A stretch of 64,000 bases of DNA from Acidimicrobiia bacterium (GCA_022821985.1 JAJECP010000034.1:1-64000), one strand, 5' to 3'. Shown: positions 47,024 to 56,883, counted from the first letter of the stretch. Made by a program: numbers and translations. Notes: generated by a model from the letters alone, not told the origin.

Positions 47024-47749
47024 GTGATTGGGCAGCTGCAACGCGTACGACGGTCAGTCCGACCGTTGATGCGCGCAACAGCAGCCGCCCTGCTCGGGTG
47101 CGCCGGCATCACAGTCGGGCACAGCCAAGCTGCACATGCGACCGAGTTGCCAGTGGACCTGGCACCAATCAGCCAGCACCTCAACGCGTGCTTTCCTGAG
47201 CCAGCGCTGGAGCGGCTTCCCTATATGGGTCCCGCCATCGAAGGCGCTCTCGTCTACGACGACTGGATCGCCTCGATCGTTGCCGCAAAGCAGGCCTGTG
47301 AACCGTTGCGCGTACCGCTCTTCGGCGAACTCCGCATGCCCCTCGCCGATCCGGTCATGACCTCAGAATTCGGCCCCCGCTTCCACCCGGTGCGCAAACG
47401 GTGGCTGCCGCACACCGGCGTCGACCTCGTCGACCGTGAGCGGCGCTGGCGTGTGCCCGTCTTCGCTTCCGGCATGGGGACCGTCATGGCAACCGGGAGT
47501 TTCGCCGCGTATGGCCGGTCGGTCATCATCGACCACGGATGGCGCGTTGCGACGGTCTACACACACCTCAGCAACGTGAGTGTGCGTGAGGGTGACCATG
47601 TGGAAGCTGGCGATCGGATCGGGCGGCTGGGTTCGACCGGGGCGGTCACCGGTCCGCACCTGCATTTCGAGCTGCGCCTGGGCGGTGCTGCCGTGGATCC
47701 ATTGGACTACGTCGCTCCCTGGCCCCAGCCGCCCCCGGGTCACGCCTGA
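47024..47749 (+). CDS. Secreted M23 family metallopeptidase
   Basis: The GTG start gives a 241-residue protein with a long signal peptide (hydrophobic AAALLGCAGITVG, cleavage near HAT at ~40). The LytM/M23 domain binds zinc through HTGVDL (His130, Asp134) and HLHFE (His212, His214). Such enzymes cut peptidoglycan cross-bridges or regulate amidases. It has no wall-binding domain. Its end overlaps the convergent permease gene by ten bases. Confidence 0.9.
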   Translation: MIGQLQRVRRSVRPLMRATAAALLGCAGITVGHSQAAHATELPVDLAPISQHLNACFPEPALERLPYMGPAIEGALVYDDWIASIVAAKQACEPLRVPLFGELRMPLADPVMTSEFGPRFHPVRKRWLPHTGVDLVDRERRWRVPVFASGMGTVMATGSFAAYGRSVIIDHGWRVATVYTHLSNVSVREGDHVEAGDRIGRLGSTGAVTGPHLHFELRLGGAAVDPLDYVAPWPQPPPGHA

Positions 47750-48912
47750 TCGTCACCTGCTTCGACCGGGTCGTCAGCTTCGGCTTCATCTTCGTCGTCA
47801 TCGTCCTCGTGGGTCTCGAACAACTCGGATTCGATGAGCTCGTGCCGCTTGATGTACGTCGACACGAACGCCTGAACAGTCGCGGCTGCCGGCACTGCGA
47901 GCAGTGCGCCAGCCGAGCCCAGCAGAGCCGCCCCTACCAACACTGCCCCGAAGGCCACCGCGGGATGGATGTTCATGGTGTGGGCGGTCACACGCGGTGC
48001 CAGCAGGTAGTTCTCGATCTGCTGGTACGCGAGCACCACCACGGCGACCCAGAGGGCTGAGATCGGTTCGTCGAGCAAAGCGATGAGCAACGGCAGCAGT
48101 CCTGCCAGGTACGTGCCGACGACCGGCACGAACTGCGAGAGCACGCCCACCCACATCGCCAGCGGAATCGGGAACGGCACACCGATGATGGCGAATGCCG
48201 CCCAGTGCGCCAGGAACGCCGCCATGGCGAGCAAGGTCCTCGAGTAGATGTAGCCGCCGGTCTTGTCGATCGCCAGTTCCCAGCCGCGCATCACAGCAGC
48301 CTGACGAGCGGGCGCCAGCGCCGAGCAGACCAGGCGCCGCAACCGCGGTCCGTCCGCAACCAGGTAGAACGTGAACAGCGCAACGGTGAGCATCTGTATT
48401 GCCACGTTCACCACGGTCGAGCCGACCGACACCAAGTTGCCCGCGACATCGCCAAGCAGCGATGCTGCACTCCCGCCTTCGGTGAACTGGGCTCTCAGGT
48501 CGTCGGTGCTGAGCTGAATGCCGAATTGCTCGTCTGCCCACCGCTCGATGTCGGACAGATAGCCGGGAGCAGCGTCGATCAGCTTGGTGATCTGGTCGGC
48601 CAGCACCGATGCCATCGCCGCAAGGAATCCCGCAGCCGCCAGGGCGAAGGCCGAGAAGACGACGGCCGTGCCCAGCCCCCGTCTCCAGCCCCGGCGCGCC
48701 AGCCAGTTGACCGCTGGCTCCATCGCGAACGACAGGAAGAGCGACACGAGCAGCACCACCAGGAGGTCGCGCAGCTTGTCGAGCAGCCACGCCGCGGTCG
48801 CGAGGCCGACCACCGCCGCCATGAGCAGGCCGATAGCGCGCGGCACCCAGCGCGGCATCCGGTCTCGCTCGGGCAACCGGAGCTCCGCCCTGCGCCGAGC
48901 CTCACTTGCCAT
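47740..48912 (-). CDS. AI-2E family transporter (putative permease)
   Basis: The 390-residue protein (ATG 48912) has about seven to eight hydrophobic segments, the family stretch SLFLSFAMEPAVNWLARRGW, an amphipathic middle, and GVPFPIPLAMWVGVLSQFVP with VLAYQQIENYLLAPRV near the end. A highly acidic tail (EDDDDEDEAEADD) follows. The family was named for autoinducer-2 export but includes Na+/H+ antiporters and others. It overlaps the HisN-like gene by 11 bases. Confidence 0.88.
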   Translation of the reverse strand: MASEARRRAELRLPERDRMPRWVPRAIGLLMAAVVGLATAAWLLDKLRDLLVVLLVSLFLSFAMEPAVNWLARRGWRRGLGTAVVFSAFALAAAGFLAAMASVLADQITKLIDAAPGYLSDIERWADEQFGIQLSTDDLRAQFTEGGSAASLLGDVAGNLVSVGSTVVNVAIQMLTVALFTFYLVADGPRLRRLVCSALAPARQAAVMRGWELAIDKTGGYIYSRTLLAMAAFLAHWAAFAIIGVPFPIPLAMWVGVLSQFVPVVGTYLAGLLPLLIALLDEPISALWVAVVVLAYQQIENYLLAPRVTAHTMNIHPAVAFGAVLVGAALLGSAGALLAVPAAATVQAFVSTYIKRHELIESELFETHEDDDDEDEAEADDPVEAGDDQA

Positions 48913-49708
48913 GGTCGCTCCCATGCCCGGCACCCATTGCGTCGAGTACCGACGCGTGCAGCAGCCCGTTGGTGGCGACGCCGTTGCGGTTGCGGTACTC
49001 GGGCCGGCCAGCGACGTCGGTGAAGGTCCCACCTGCTTCGGCCATGATCACCGGCATCGGCGCCAGATCCCAGGTCTCGCACACCGGGTCGATCATGGCC
49101 TCAGCCTGCCCGGTCGCCACCAGGAAGTAGCCATAGGCGTCGCCCCATGTGCGCATCATCGCGCCACGAGAGCGCAATGCCTCGAATTGGGCTGGCTCGA
49201 AGGTGTTGTAGTCGGACGTGTTGACGAGCGCCCCGTTGAGGTCAGGGTGATCGCTCACACAACAGCGGTGATCGCCGAGCCAGCAGCCGGTGCCCCTCCC
49301 GGCCGCGAGCGTCTGCCCGAGAACCGGCAGGTCGATGACTCCCACCAGCGGACCGTGAGGATCCACCAGCGCCACGAGCGTCGCGTACAGGGGGACACCC
49401 CGCACAAAACCCCTCGTGCCATCGATGGGATCCACGATCCAAGTCCGGCCGTCGGGCCGGATCGAGCCGCCCTCTTCCTCGCCGAAGATCGCGTCGTCGG
49501 GAAACAGCTCGGCGATCCGGTCGCGGACGAGGCGCTCTGCCGCCCGGTCGGCTTCGGTCACCTCGGTGCCGTCGCGCTTCCAAGTGACGCCGAGGTCGCG
49601 CCGGCCGAACCATCGCAGCGTGAGCGCGCCGGCTTCGGTTGCGATGTCGCGGACAGCCGCAACCAGCGACTCACCTGCCGGACCGCCACCTGCCTGCGGT
49701 GCACTCAC
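48902..49708 (-). CDS. hisN: Inositol-monophosphatase family, histidinol-phosphatase-like
   Basis: Mg2+-dependent phosphatase with FGEEEGG, the signature WIVDPIDGTRGFVRG and the C-terminal WDLAPMPVIMAEAGG. The 268 residues and the RGFVRG loop fit HisN, the actinobacterial histidinol phosphatase, better than generic inositol phosphatase, but substrate is inferred. GTG start overlaps the antiporter TGA (GTGA); it is also overlapped by the permease gene, so the three are one operon. Confidence 0.8.
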   Translation of the reverse strand: MSAPQAGGGPAGESLVAAVRDIATEAGALTLRWFGRRDLGVTWKRDGTEVTEADRAAERLVRDRIAELFPDDAIFGEEEGGSIRPDGRTWIVDPIDGTRGFVRGVPLYATLVALVDPHGPLVGVIDLPVLGQTLAAGRGTGCWLGDHRCCVSDHPDLNGALVNTSDYNTFEPAQFEALRSRGAMMRTWGDAYGYFLVATGQAEAMIDPVCETWDLAPMPVIMAEAGGTFTDVAGRPEYRNRNGVATNGLLHASVLDAMGAGHGSDHGK

Positions 49709-51345
49709 TCGCCGCGGCCTGTGCCTTGCCAGGGCAGCCGTCGCTGCCGCGGTGCCTCATCGGCATCGTCAACGACATCCGGGTTCAGCGGGAAATTCAA
49801 CACCGGCACCGGGAGCTGCCGGGCAATCCGTTCCGAAGGCAGCAGCACCAAGCGTGAGGCGCCCGTGGGCGGGCGCTGGGAGAACAGCACCACCAAGTCG
49901 GCGTGATGCTGGCTGCGCGAGCGCACCACCGCACCAGTGAAGCTCTCGTTGCGCAGCGAGCGGAACTCGAAGTCGACATCGCGGCTGCCGCAGAGCTCGC
50001 CGATCTTGACAGCGTGCGGCTCGTCACGCTCCCCCGGCATCAGCACGACCAGCGACGACCGCCACCGCGCCGCTTGGTCGATGAGCCATTCCGGCAGCTC
50101 CACCGGCACCGGCGCCGCCACCAGCACACGATGGGGCAGCTCGAACTCCTCGGGGGCGGCACCGTCGTCGTCCTCGGCGGACGTCCAGCCGCGCAGATCC
50201 CGGGCAACGAGCAGCGGCCCGACCAACTCGAACAGCACCACGGCGCCCAGCACCACCGTGGCGGCCTCGGCGCCCGGGTCGCCGAGCCGCTCCGATGCGA
50301 TGACCGCCAGGCCCACGGCAACGCCGGCCTGCGGCGTCAGATTGACCCCCAGTCGCAATGACCTCCGCCAGCCCAGGCCCCCCACCAATCCGCCGCCGAG
50401 ACCTCCGACGATCTTGGCGGCAACGCGCACCACGATGTAAGCCACACCCACCAAGCCCACCTTGGGCACGTCGGAGAGGTGGATCGAGGCACCGGCCAGC
50501 GCGAAGAACAGCAGGTACAACGGCTGCTCGATGGTCTTGATCGTGCGGAACAGCCGCACCGAGAATGCCTGCGGCGACACCGTTGCCGCAGTGGCACCGG
50601 CAACCAGCGCGGCCAGCGGCAGCGAGATGTCCAAGAAGCCGGCGACGGTCCACCCGATCACGATGTGCACCAGCACGAACAGCAGGAGCTCGCCAGAGGT
50701 TTCGATCTGGAACCCGAGGCGCGAAATGAACCAGCCCCCGAGCAGTCCCAGCACCGCGCCGCCGATGCCGAGCTGCACGAAGTCGAGCACCGCACCGCCG
50801 ACATCGGCTGCCTCGTCGGAGAGCAGCACGGCAATGGGCAGGACTGCCGCGAAGGTGGTGGTGGCCAGCGCATCGGACACCGCGTGGGTGCCCACGATGC
50901 CGGTGGGATAGCTGCCGCGGGCGCGCACCGAGCTCACGATGTGCGCGATCGTCATCGGGGCACCCGCCCCCGCCAGCGCTCCCAGCACCAGCGCCACGGG
51001 GCGGTCAGCCCCCAGCCTGCTGGTCACCCAGAAGACCGCGACGGCGCTCAAGGCGAACTGGACGACACCGGTGGTCAGCGTCCAGCGGGCGGCGCGCAGC
51101 GCCCGCACCGAGACGCGCTCGCCGATCACGAACATGAGCACGGCCAGCGCCACCTCGGTGACCGGGCGCAGCGCGATCAGCGAGGGCTCGTCGATCAGGT
51201 TGATGACAGGCGGCCCCGAGGGGCCGAGCAAGGCGCCGACGATGAGGAACGCGACCAGCTCGGGCAGGTGGTGGCGTGCCAGCAGCCGGCTGGCGAGGTA
51301 CGCCAACCAGGCGAGGACCGCGAACGCGACGAGTGTGTCGTTCAC
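49705..51345 (-). CDS. CPA2-type cation/proton antiporter with C-terminal domain
   Basis: About 12 membrane segments cover residues 1-390: LPELVAFLIVGALLGPSG, GTHAVSDALATTTFAAVLP and DISLPLAALVAGATAA are typical of Kef/NapA-like exchangers. The C-terminal ~150 residues are soluble and resemble a universal-stress-type or TrkA-like fold, but no GxGxxG nucleotide motif is seen. It heads the minus-strand operon with hisN and the permease. Confidence 0.88.
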   Translation of the reverse strand: MNDTLVAFAVLAWLAYLASRLLARHHLPELVAFLIVGALLGPSGPPVINLIDEPSLIALRPVTEVALAVLMFVIGERVSVRALRAARWTLTTGVVQFALSAVAVFWVTSRLGADRPVALVLGALAGAGAPMTIAHIVSSVRARGSYPTGIVGTHAVSDALATTTFAAVLPIAVLLSDEAADVGGAVLDFVQLGIGGAVLGLLGGWFISRLGFQIETSGELLLFVLVHIVIGWTVAGFLDISLPLAALVAGATAATVSPQAFSVRLFRTIKTIEQPLYLLFFALAGASIHLSDVPKVGLVGVAYIVVRVAAKIVGGLGGGLVGGLGWRRSLRLGVNLTPQAGVAVGLAVIASERLGDPGAEAATVVLGAVVLFELVGPLLVARDLRGWTSAEDDDGAAPEEFELPHRVLVAAPVPVELPEWLIDQAARWRSSLVVLMPGERDEPHAVKIGELCGSRDVDFEFRSLRNESFTGAVVRSRSQHHADLVVLFSQRPPTGASRLVLLPSERIARQLPVPVLNFPLNPDVVDDADEAPRQRRLPWQGTGRGE

Positions 51346-51423
51346 TGTTGTGTCACCGCCCCGGCAGGCGCCAGAACCATGTGCTCAGGGAGTCGATCAG
51401 CTCCCAGGTGACTCAGATCCAGG

Positions 51424-52230
51424 TCAATCAGAGGCAGCCGAGACCGGCTCGAAGTTGGGGTCGCGCTGCTCCACGAAACTCTGGACGCCTTCCTTGAAGT
51501 CCGGTCGCGTGAGCGATTCCCGCATGAGCGCGTTGGACTCTTCCAGGGCGTCGCTCCGTGCCTCATCGAGCTGTCCCCATACCTGGCGCTTGATCTGGGC
51601 CATCGACCACGGAGCGCTGAAACGTCCCAGATCACGCGCGTAGCTGATTGCCTCGTCGAGCAGCTCGTCGGGCGAGAAGACCCTGCTGACCACACCCATC
51701 TCCTTGGCCTCCTCGGCCAGGAAGACGCGGCCCGACATGAGAATGTCGAGCGCATTCGACGGACCGACCACGCGGGGCAGCATCCACGAGACGCCGTGCT
51801 CGGCAATGAGGCCGCGTCGCACGAATGCACTCGTGAACTTGGCCCCCTGAGCTGCGAACCGGACATCGCACATCATGGCGTGCACAAAGCCCAGCCCGGC
51901 GCATGCTCCGTTGATCGCTGCCACCACCGGCTTGGGGATGGACAGGGCGTAGTCGTGACGCTCGTTGCGCAGGCGGGGCGGGGCCTCGTCGGAACCTTCG
52001 CCCTGCCCGCTGCTGATTCCCTGCAGGTTGTCCATGTCGGCCCCGGCGCAGAAGCCTCGGCCTGCCCCGGTCACGACGATGGCTCGAACGTCAGGGTCGG
52101 CAGCGGCCTGGTCCAAGGCGTCGAAGTAGCCGGTACCCAGCTCGCCGGTCCAAGCGTTCAAGCGTTCGGGACGGTTGAGCGTGATGACCGCTACGCCGTC
52201 GTCAGCCTCATACAGCACTGTGTCGTTCAT
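51424..52230 (-). CDS. Enoyl-CoA hydratase/isomerase family protein
   Basis: Crotonase fold of 268 residues with ITLNRPERLNAW, GRGFCAGADMDN and the oxyanion-hole region INGACAGLGFVHAMMCDVRFA; the active-site Glu is probably in LIAEHGVSW. The ATG at 52230 is preceded by AAGGAG with seven-base spacing. It acts in fatty-acid or aromatic acyl-CoA breakdown. Alone on its transcript or with the cyclophilin upstream. Confidence 0.92.
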   Translation of the reverse strand: MNDTVLYEADDGVAVITLNRPERLNAWTGELGTGYFDALDQAAADPDVRAIVVTGAGRGFCAGADMDNLQGISSGQGEGSDEAPPRLRNERHDYALSIPKPVVAAINGACAGLGFVHAMMCDVRFAAQGAKFTSAFVRRGLIAEHGVSWMLPRVVGPSNALDILMSGRVFLAEEAKEMGVVSRVFSPDELLDEAISYARDLGRFSAPWSMAQIKRQVWGQLDEARSDALEESNALMRESLTRPDFKEGVQSFVEQRDPNFEPVSAASD

Positions 52231-52273
52231 CCGGCTTCTCCTTGCTGGTGCCGCCGCGGCCACGCTACTCGCG

Positions 52274-52750
52274 CTAGTTGGGAGGCATCTCTTCGACAGT
52301 GACGGTGTCCATCGTGTCGCCGACCGCGATGGCAAGCGCCACGTCCATCCCCTCGGTCACGTAGCCGAACAGGTTGTAGGCGGGCTGTAGCTTGGCGCGG
52401 CAGTCGTCGATGCAGATGAAGAATTGGCTGCCGTTGGTGTCCGGCCCTGCATTGGCCATGGCTACGGCACCGAGCGTGTAGTCGCCCTTCACGGGCTCGT
52501 CAGCGAATCGGTACCCCGGGCCGCCACGGCCAGATCCCTCCGGGCAGCCGCCCTGGATGACGAAGTCGGGCACGACTCGATGGAAGGTCAGCCCCGTGTA
52601 ATAGCCGTCCTGTGCCAGGTTGACGAAGTTGTTCACCGTCACCGGCGCGAGTTGGGGGTCGAGGTCCATGACGATGCGGCCTTTGGACGTGTCGAGGGTG
52701 ACACGCCAGATCGCATCGGTGTTGATGTTCATTGCAGGTGCAGAAGCCAT
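52274..52750 (-). CDS. ppiB: Peptidyl-prolyl cis-trans isomerase, cyclophilin type
   Basis: The 158-residue cyclophilin carries VNNFVNLAQDGYY, FHRVVPDFVIQGG and NGSQFFI, the active-site and substrate-groove motifs. No signal peptide, so cytoplasmic. An alternative start is the inner ATG at codon 7. It catalyses proline isomerisation during folding. Confidence 0.93.
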   Translation of the reverse strand: MASAPAMNINTDAIWRVTLDTSKGRIVMDLDPQLAPVTVNNFVNLAQDGYYTGLTFHRVVPDFVIQGGCPEGSGRGGPGYRFADEPVKGDYTLGAVAMANAGPDTNGSQFFICIDDCRAKLQPAYNLFGYVTEGMDVALAIAVGDTMDTVTVEEMPPN

Positions 52751-52802
52751 GAAGCAGCGACGCTACCTGTAATGGCCTCCGGGTGAACGCCGGCGGAGCC
52801 TT

Positions 52803-52853
52803 GGCGTTCGCAAGAGTCAGCCGGCGAAGCTTCGGCGTTCGCAAGAGTCAGTC
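52803..52853 (+). repeat. Short tandem repeat over the end of the deacylase gene
   Basis: The word GGCGTTCGCAAGAGTCAG occurs at 52803 and 52834, 31 bases apart. The second copy holds the stop codon of the minus-strand deacylase gene, so it duplicates that gene's 3' end, much as at the tkt end. Confidence 0.6.
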
Positions 52854-54566
52854 GGTGGAGCGCAGGGTCTTTCCGGTGAGGGAACCGGTGTGCCCGCCGT
52901 CGCGCATGAACACCTGCCCGTTCACCAGCGTGGCGTCGTAGCCGGTGCCGCGCTGGATGTAGCGGCCCGCGCCGCCCGGGAAGTCGTAGACGTACTCAGG
53001 TCCCGACAGCGAGAGGCCATCGACGTCGATGACATTGATGTCGGCGAACCGGCCGGCCTCGAGCCGGCCCCGGTCGACCAGCCCGAACAGGTCGGCCGTA
53101 TCGGAGGTGATCCTGCGGATGCCCTCGGGCAGCGAGAAGAACCCGTTATCCCGCACCCAGTGACTGAGGAAGAATGTGGGCTGGCTGGAGTCCATGATCT
53201 GGCCGACGTGGGCGCCCGCATCGGCGAGGCCCATCACGATGGAGTCGTGGCTGAGCATCCGCTCGATCGCGTCGAAGTCCTGATTCAACACCGGCAGGCT
53301 CAGCATCACGGTTCCATCGGAGCGATCAGTCGCATCCAGGAACAGTTCCACCGGCGACATGCCGGCTGCCGCCGCCTGTGCCTCGAGCGTGCCGTCGGGT
53401 CCGATCCGGTAGTTCGGGTTGACCGCATCGAGCAGATACAGGCGGCTCAGGTCGACAAGCGAGTTCGCCATGCCAGTGGAGTTCTTGTCCGACGAGTTGG
53501 CCTCCTCCACCAGGGCCGCACGGGTCGCTGGGTCGCGGATCGCCTCAAGGCGCCCAACGACATCGAGTTCGCGCAGCGATCGCCAGGTCTCGCCCGCTCG
53601 ATCCCACGGTGTGCGGTGCTGGATTCCGAGCACGACGCCGATGGCACGACAGGTGGTTTGCGGTCGCAGGTTCGCGCCGGTGGCGTTCTGCTCGCTGACG
53701 TAGCCGAGCACCAGATCGCTCATCTCGGGCTTGCGGGCCGAATACACCAGGCCGAAGGTGCTGGGCCGGCCGCTGCGCCGCGTGATCTCGCCGAGCACCT
53801 CGATCTCGTGACGGCCTCCGGCGAAGTCCGGCCCGGCGGCTTCGAAGCGAGGCGCCGACTCGAAAACGCCCCGGCCGTGGCGGCCCAGCACGTCGCCGAA
53901 GGCGTACAGCTCGTTGTCATCGGCGAAGGTGCCCGGGATCGGGCGTCCGTCGGGCGTGCGATGAAGCAAGGTGCGCGAGGTCGAGAAGCCCAGCGCGCCG
54001 GACCCCATCGCCTCGTCCACCAGCTCGCACATCGCTGCGATCTGGGATTCCGATGCAGGACGCTCGTCGAGGCTGTCGGGGCCCATGGTGTGCCAGCGGA
54101 CGGCCACATGGCCAACCATGCCGCCGACGTTGAGACCCTTGGGCATGCCGTCCAAGAAGGCCAGGTACTCGCCGTAGGAACGCCAGTCCCACGGGAGGCC
54201 CTGCATCATCGACTGCTTCGGGATGTCCTCTACAGACTCCATGACCTCGGCGATGTACTCGATGTCCTCGGTCTTCACCGGAGCGAATGTGACCCCGCAG
54301 TTGCCCATCACCACTGAGGTCACGCCGTGCCAGCACGAACTCGAGCCGATGGGGTCCCAGGCCAACTGCGCGTCGAGGTGCGTGTGGATGTCGACGAATC
54401 CGGGCGTGACGACCTTGCCGGCAGCGTCGATCTCTTCGCGACCTGGCGTCTCCACCGTGCCGACCTCGGTGATCCTCTCGCCGTCGATGGCAACGTCGGC
54501 AACCCTGGCATCGCTGCCGGTGCCGTCGACCACCAAGCCGCCTCGAATGACTGTGTCGTGGGACAT
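52848..54566 (-). CDS. N-acyl-D-amino-acid deacylase family amidohydrolase
   Basis: This 572-residue metal-dependent amidohydrolase has the TIM-barrel motif VDIHTHLDAQ, the D-aminoacylase region NCGVTFAPV, GALGFSTSRT and the C-terminal GLADAGAHVGQIMD. The N- and C-terminal beta domains (DGTGSDARVADVAIDGERI and GRFADINVIDVD) complete the fold. It hydrolyses N-acyl D-amino acids or related amides. It is divergent from the lipoprotein gene. Confidence 0.88.
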   Translation of the reverse strand: MSHDTVIRGGLVVDGTGSDARVADVAIDGERITEVGTVETPGREEIDAAGKVVTPGFVDIHTHLDAQLAWDPIGSSSCWHGVTSVVMGNCGVTFAPVKTEDIEYIAEVMESVEDIPKQSMMQGLPWDWRSYGEYLAFLDGMPKGLNVGGMVGHVAVRWHTMGPDSLDERPASESQIAAMCELVDEAMGSGALGFSTSRTLLHRTPDGRPIPGTFADDNELYAFGDVLGRHGRGVFESAPRFEAAGPDFAGGRHEIEVLGEITRRSGRPSTFGLVYSARKPEMSDLVLGYVSEQNATGANLRPQTTCRAIGVVLGIQHRTPWDRAGETWRSLRELDVVGRLEAIRDPATRAALVEEANSSDKNSTGMANSLVDLSRLYLLDAVNPNYRIGPDGTLEAQAAAAGMSPVELFLDATDRSDGTVMLSLPVLNQDFDAIERMLSHDSIVMGLADAGAHVGQIMDSSQPTFFLSHWVRDNGFFSLPEGIRRITSDTADLFGLVDRGRLEAGRFADINVIDVDGLSLSGPEYVYDFPGGAGRYIQRGTGYDATLVNGQVFMRDGGHTGSLTGKTLRSTD

Positions 54567-54715
54567 CGCGCGCTCCCGTTCGTGTGAGGTTCCCGACCAG
54601 TGAGCTTATGCCCGCAGCGGGTCGGCCCGCCGTGTCTCCGCGCCCCGCTGCTGGCTTCGGTACTCTCGAATGGATGCCGACTCCCCAGAGGGCTGTGACT
54701 GGAAGGGCGACTGCC

Positions 54716-55426
54716 GTGCACCAACTCGACTCCCGCCAAGACGCTGAGCCGCGAGGCAACACCGCACGCTGGCGTGTGCTCGCAGCAGCGCTGGCCGCTG
54801 CGATGCTGGTCAGCGCCTGCGGCCTGCTGAGCGACGACGACACCGACGCGACCACAACCACCGCCGCTGACGACGCGATGATGTCGGACACCGAAGACGA
54901 GCCCACCACGGTCGTGACGGCCGCGCCCACGACGACAGCGGCCGGCGATGACATGTCCGAGGACGAGGCCGGTCCCGACGTGACCGTCGAATCGAAACTG
55001 TCGACCGCTGGCTTGGGGCCGGTGCAGATCGGGCACTCGCTCGAGGACGCTCGGACGGCCGCCGGCTCGCTGATGATCGCCGTCCCAGGAGGCTCTGACG
55101 CCTGCCGGTACTACACGGTCCAAAACGGTCCGGAAGGCGTCCGGTTCCTGGCCGTCAACGCCGAGATCGTGCGCGTCGACATCGAATCCGGGCCGATCAC
55201 GACGATCTCGGGCTACGGCATCGGCTCCACCCGGAGCGAGATCATCGAAGCATTCGGCGACAGGATCGAAGACGGACCCGGACTCTCCGCAATCCAGTAC
55301 GTGCCGGTCGACGACCCCGACATCGACAAGCGCGTGGTGTGGGAAGTCGACGAGGCGGGCGCGGTGATCTCACTGCGAGCCGGCCGGCTCCCCCACATCG
55401 AGCCCCGGGTGGCCTGCGCCGGCTAG
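54716..55426 (+). CDS. Putative lipoprotein
   Basis: The GTG at 54716 follows GGAAGGG by eight bases and yields a signal with lipobox LVSAC (Cys35). A Thr/Asp-rich linker precedes a folded domain (residues ~95-236) with two to three strands, ADACRYY-like and DIESGPITTISGYGIGSTR, and a final cysteine that may pair with the one in DACRYY. The motif IGSTRSEIIEAFG is seen in several secreted actinobacterial domains of unknown function. Convergent with the M20 gene. Confidence 0.75.
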   Translation: MHQLDSRQDAEPRGNTARWRVLAAALAAAMLVSACGLLSDDDTDATTTTAADDAMMSDTEDEPTTVVTAAPTTTAAGDDMSEDEAGPDVTVESKLSTAGLGPVQIGHSLEDARTAAGSLMIAVPGGSDACRYYTVQNGPEGVRFLAVNAEIVRVDIESGPITTISGYGIGSTRSEIIEAFGDRIEDGPGLSAIQYVPVDDPDIDKRVVWEVDEAGAVISLRAGRLPHIEPRVACAG

Positions 55427-55431
55427 CCGGC
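55418..55431. terminator. Perfect palindrome between convergent genes
   Basis: GCCGGCTAGCCGGC is a perfect 14-base palindrome covering the lipoprotein TAG, one base short of the convergent M20 stop. It may form a small hairpin on either strand. There is no T-run, so terminator function is a guess. Confidence 0.3.
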
Positions 55432-56796
55432 TCAACTGCTGACGGCGTCGCCCAGGTTCTTGACGACGTCGATCCATAGCTGCGTGGTGAGCGCCAGCGA
55501 ATCGACATCGACGCGCTCGTCGTTGCCGTGGAACCGCAGCATGAAATCGTTGGAGTTCACCCGGTTGCTGAACAGCCCCGCGCCGTAGGCCACGGTGCCT
55601 TTCAGGCGAAAGAAGCGGGCGTCGGTGGCACCGACGATCAACTGGGGGATCACCGGCGCACCTGGGTGAGCCTTGGCCATCAGCTCGCTCAGCAGCTGCC
55701 ACATCGGCGTGTTCGTCGGCGAGAAGCTGGCGGGATCGTCGTGGAGGTGCTCGATCTCGACCTCGTCGAACATCTCGCCGAGCGCTGCCTGCAGGTGCTC
55801 ATTCACGGCGACGGGATCGCCCGGGGCAGTGCGGATGTCAACCTCGATCTCGACCTTGTCGGGGATGATGTTGGTCTTGTTGCCGCCGCCTACGACATTC
55901 GGGCTGAACGTGGTGTGGCTGCACGCGTGCAGGTGGCGCGCCAGGCCCGGCGAGTCGATGCCTGCGACAGCGTCGTAGACGCGGCCCGGGTCGAGCAGCG
56001 CTTCGCGGGTCTCGTCGTCGACCCTCAGCGTCGAGACGTGGTGCTGCCACATCTCGGTGAGCTGAGGCGCCGGCCGGTACTCGGCGATGCGGCGCACGAT
56101 CTCGGCCGCCTTGATGAGGGCGTTGTCGGTGCCGAACGGCATCGAGCCATGGCCGGGTGTGCCGCGCACGGTGAGCCGGCGCCAGCCGATCCCCTTCTCG
56201 CCCGCCGCCAGCGTGATCTTGGTGCCTTGGGGCGTGTGGTTGGGCATCCCGCCGAACTCGGTGAGCACGTAGTCGCACTCGATGGCGTCCCAGTGGTGCT
56301 CGGCCATCCACTTGGCGCCGTAGGTGCCGCCGGCTTCCTCATCGGCGACGCCGAAGTAGATGACATCGCCTTTCGGCCGGTAGCCGCTTTGCACGATGTG
56401 GCGGAACGCCACCGCCATCGACGAGGTCAGGTTGAGCATGTCGACCGCCCCGCGTCCCCACACCTCGCCGTCCACCAGCTCGCCGCCGAACGGATCGCGG
56501 CTCCAGCCGTCGGCGTTCACCGGCACCACGTCGGTGTGACCCATCAGGCACAGCTTGGGCGCCGATGGATCCGTGCCGTTGATGCGGGCCACCAGTGATC
56601 GGCGTCCAGGCTCCGACTCGAAGCTCTGCATGTCGACGCCAGGGCCTTCCAGATACGTCTCCAGCAGGTCGCTGTTGCGGACCTCCTCGCCCGATTCAAC
56701 GGTCCCGTCGTTGACGCAGGCATTGCGGATCATCTGCTGCAGCAGCTCGATGGTCTCGTTGGTCAGCGCCGGATCGGTGTGGTCGAGATCGCCCAT
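55432..56796 (-). CDS. M20 family metallopeptidase
   Basis: The 454-residue two-zinc peptidase has LMGHTDVVPVNADGW, RGAVDMLNLTSSMA, ADEEAGG, the dimerisation region with GTPGHGSMPFG and a final FHGNDERVD. The latter end is typical of the carboxypeptidase/aminoacylase-like branch. The substrate is not evident. It differs clearly from the M20 protein at 15279. Confidence 0.9.
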   Translation of the reverse strand: MGDLDHTDPALTNETIELLQQMIRNACVNDGTVESGEEVRNSDLLETYLEGPGVDMQSFESEPGRRSLVARINGTDPSAPKLCLMGHTDVVPVNADGWSRDPFGGELVDGEVWGRGAVDMLNLTSSMAVAFRHIVQSGYRPKGDVIYFGVADEEAGGTYGAKWMAEHHWDAIECDYVLTEFGGMPNHTPQGTKITLAAGEKGIGWRRLTVRGTPGHGSMPFGTDNALIKAAEIVRRIAEYRPAPQLTEMWQHHVSTLRVDDETREALLDPGRVYDAVAGIDSPGLARHLHACSHTTFSPNVVGGGNKTNIIPDKVEIEVDIRTAPGDPVAVNEHLQAALGEMFDEVEIEHLHDDPASFSPTNTPMWQLLSELMAKAHPGAPVIPQLIVGATDARFFRLKGTVAYGAGLFSNRVNSNDFMLRFHGNDERVDVDSLALTTQLWIDVVKNLGDAVSS

Positions 56797-56883
56797 ATGG
56801 CGATGTTACGACTGCGCTTGCACCCCGGATGGCGAGCCAGCGATCTTGGTCGCAGCTGCACAGCCACGGCTACGGTGAGCGTC

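Noticed and set aside
52803..52853. CRISPR array
   Set aside because: Only two copies of a short word overlapping a gene end, with no spacers and no cas genes in the window.
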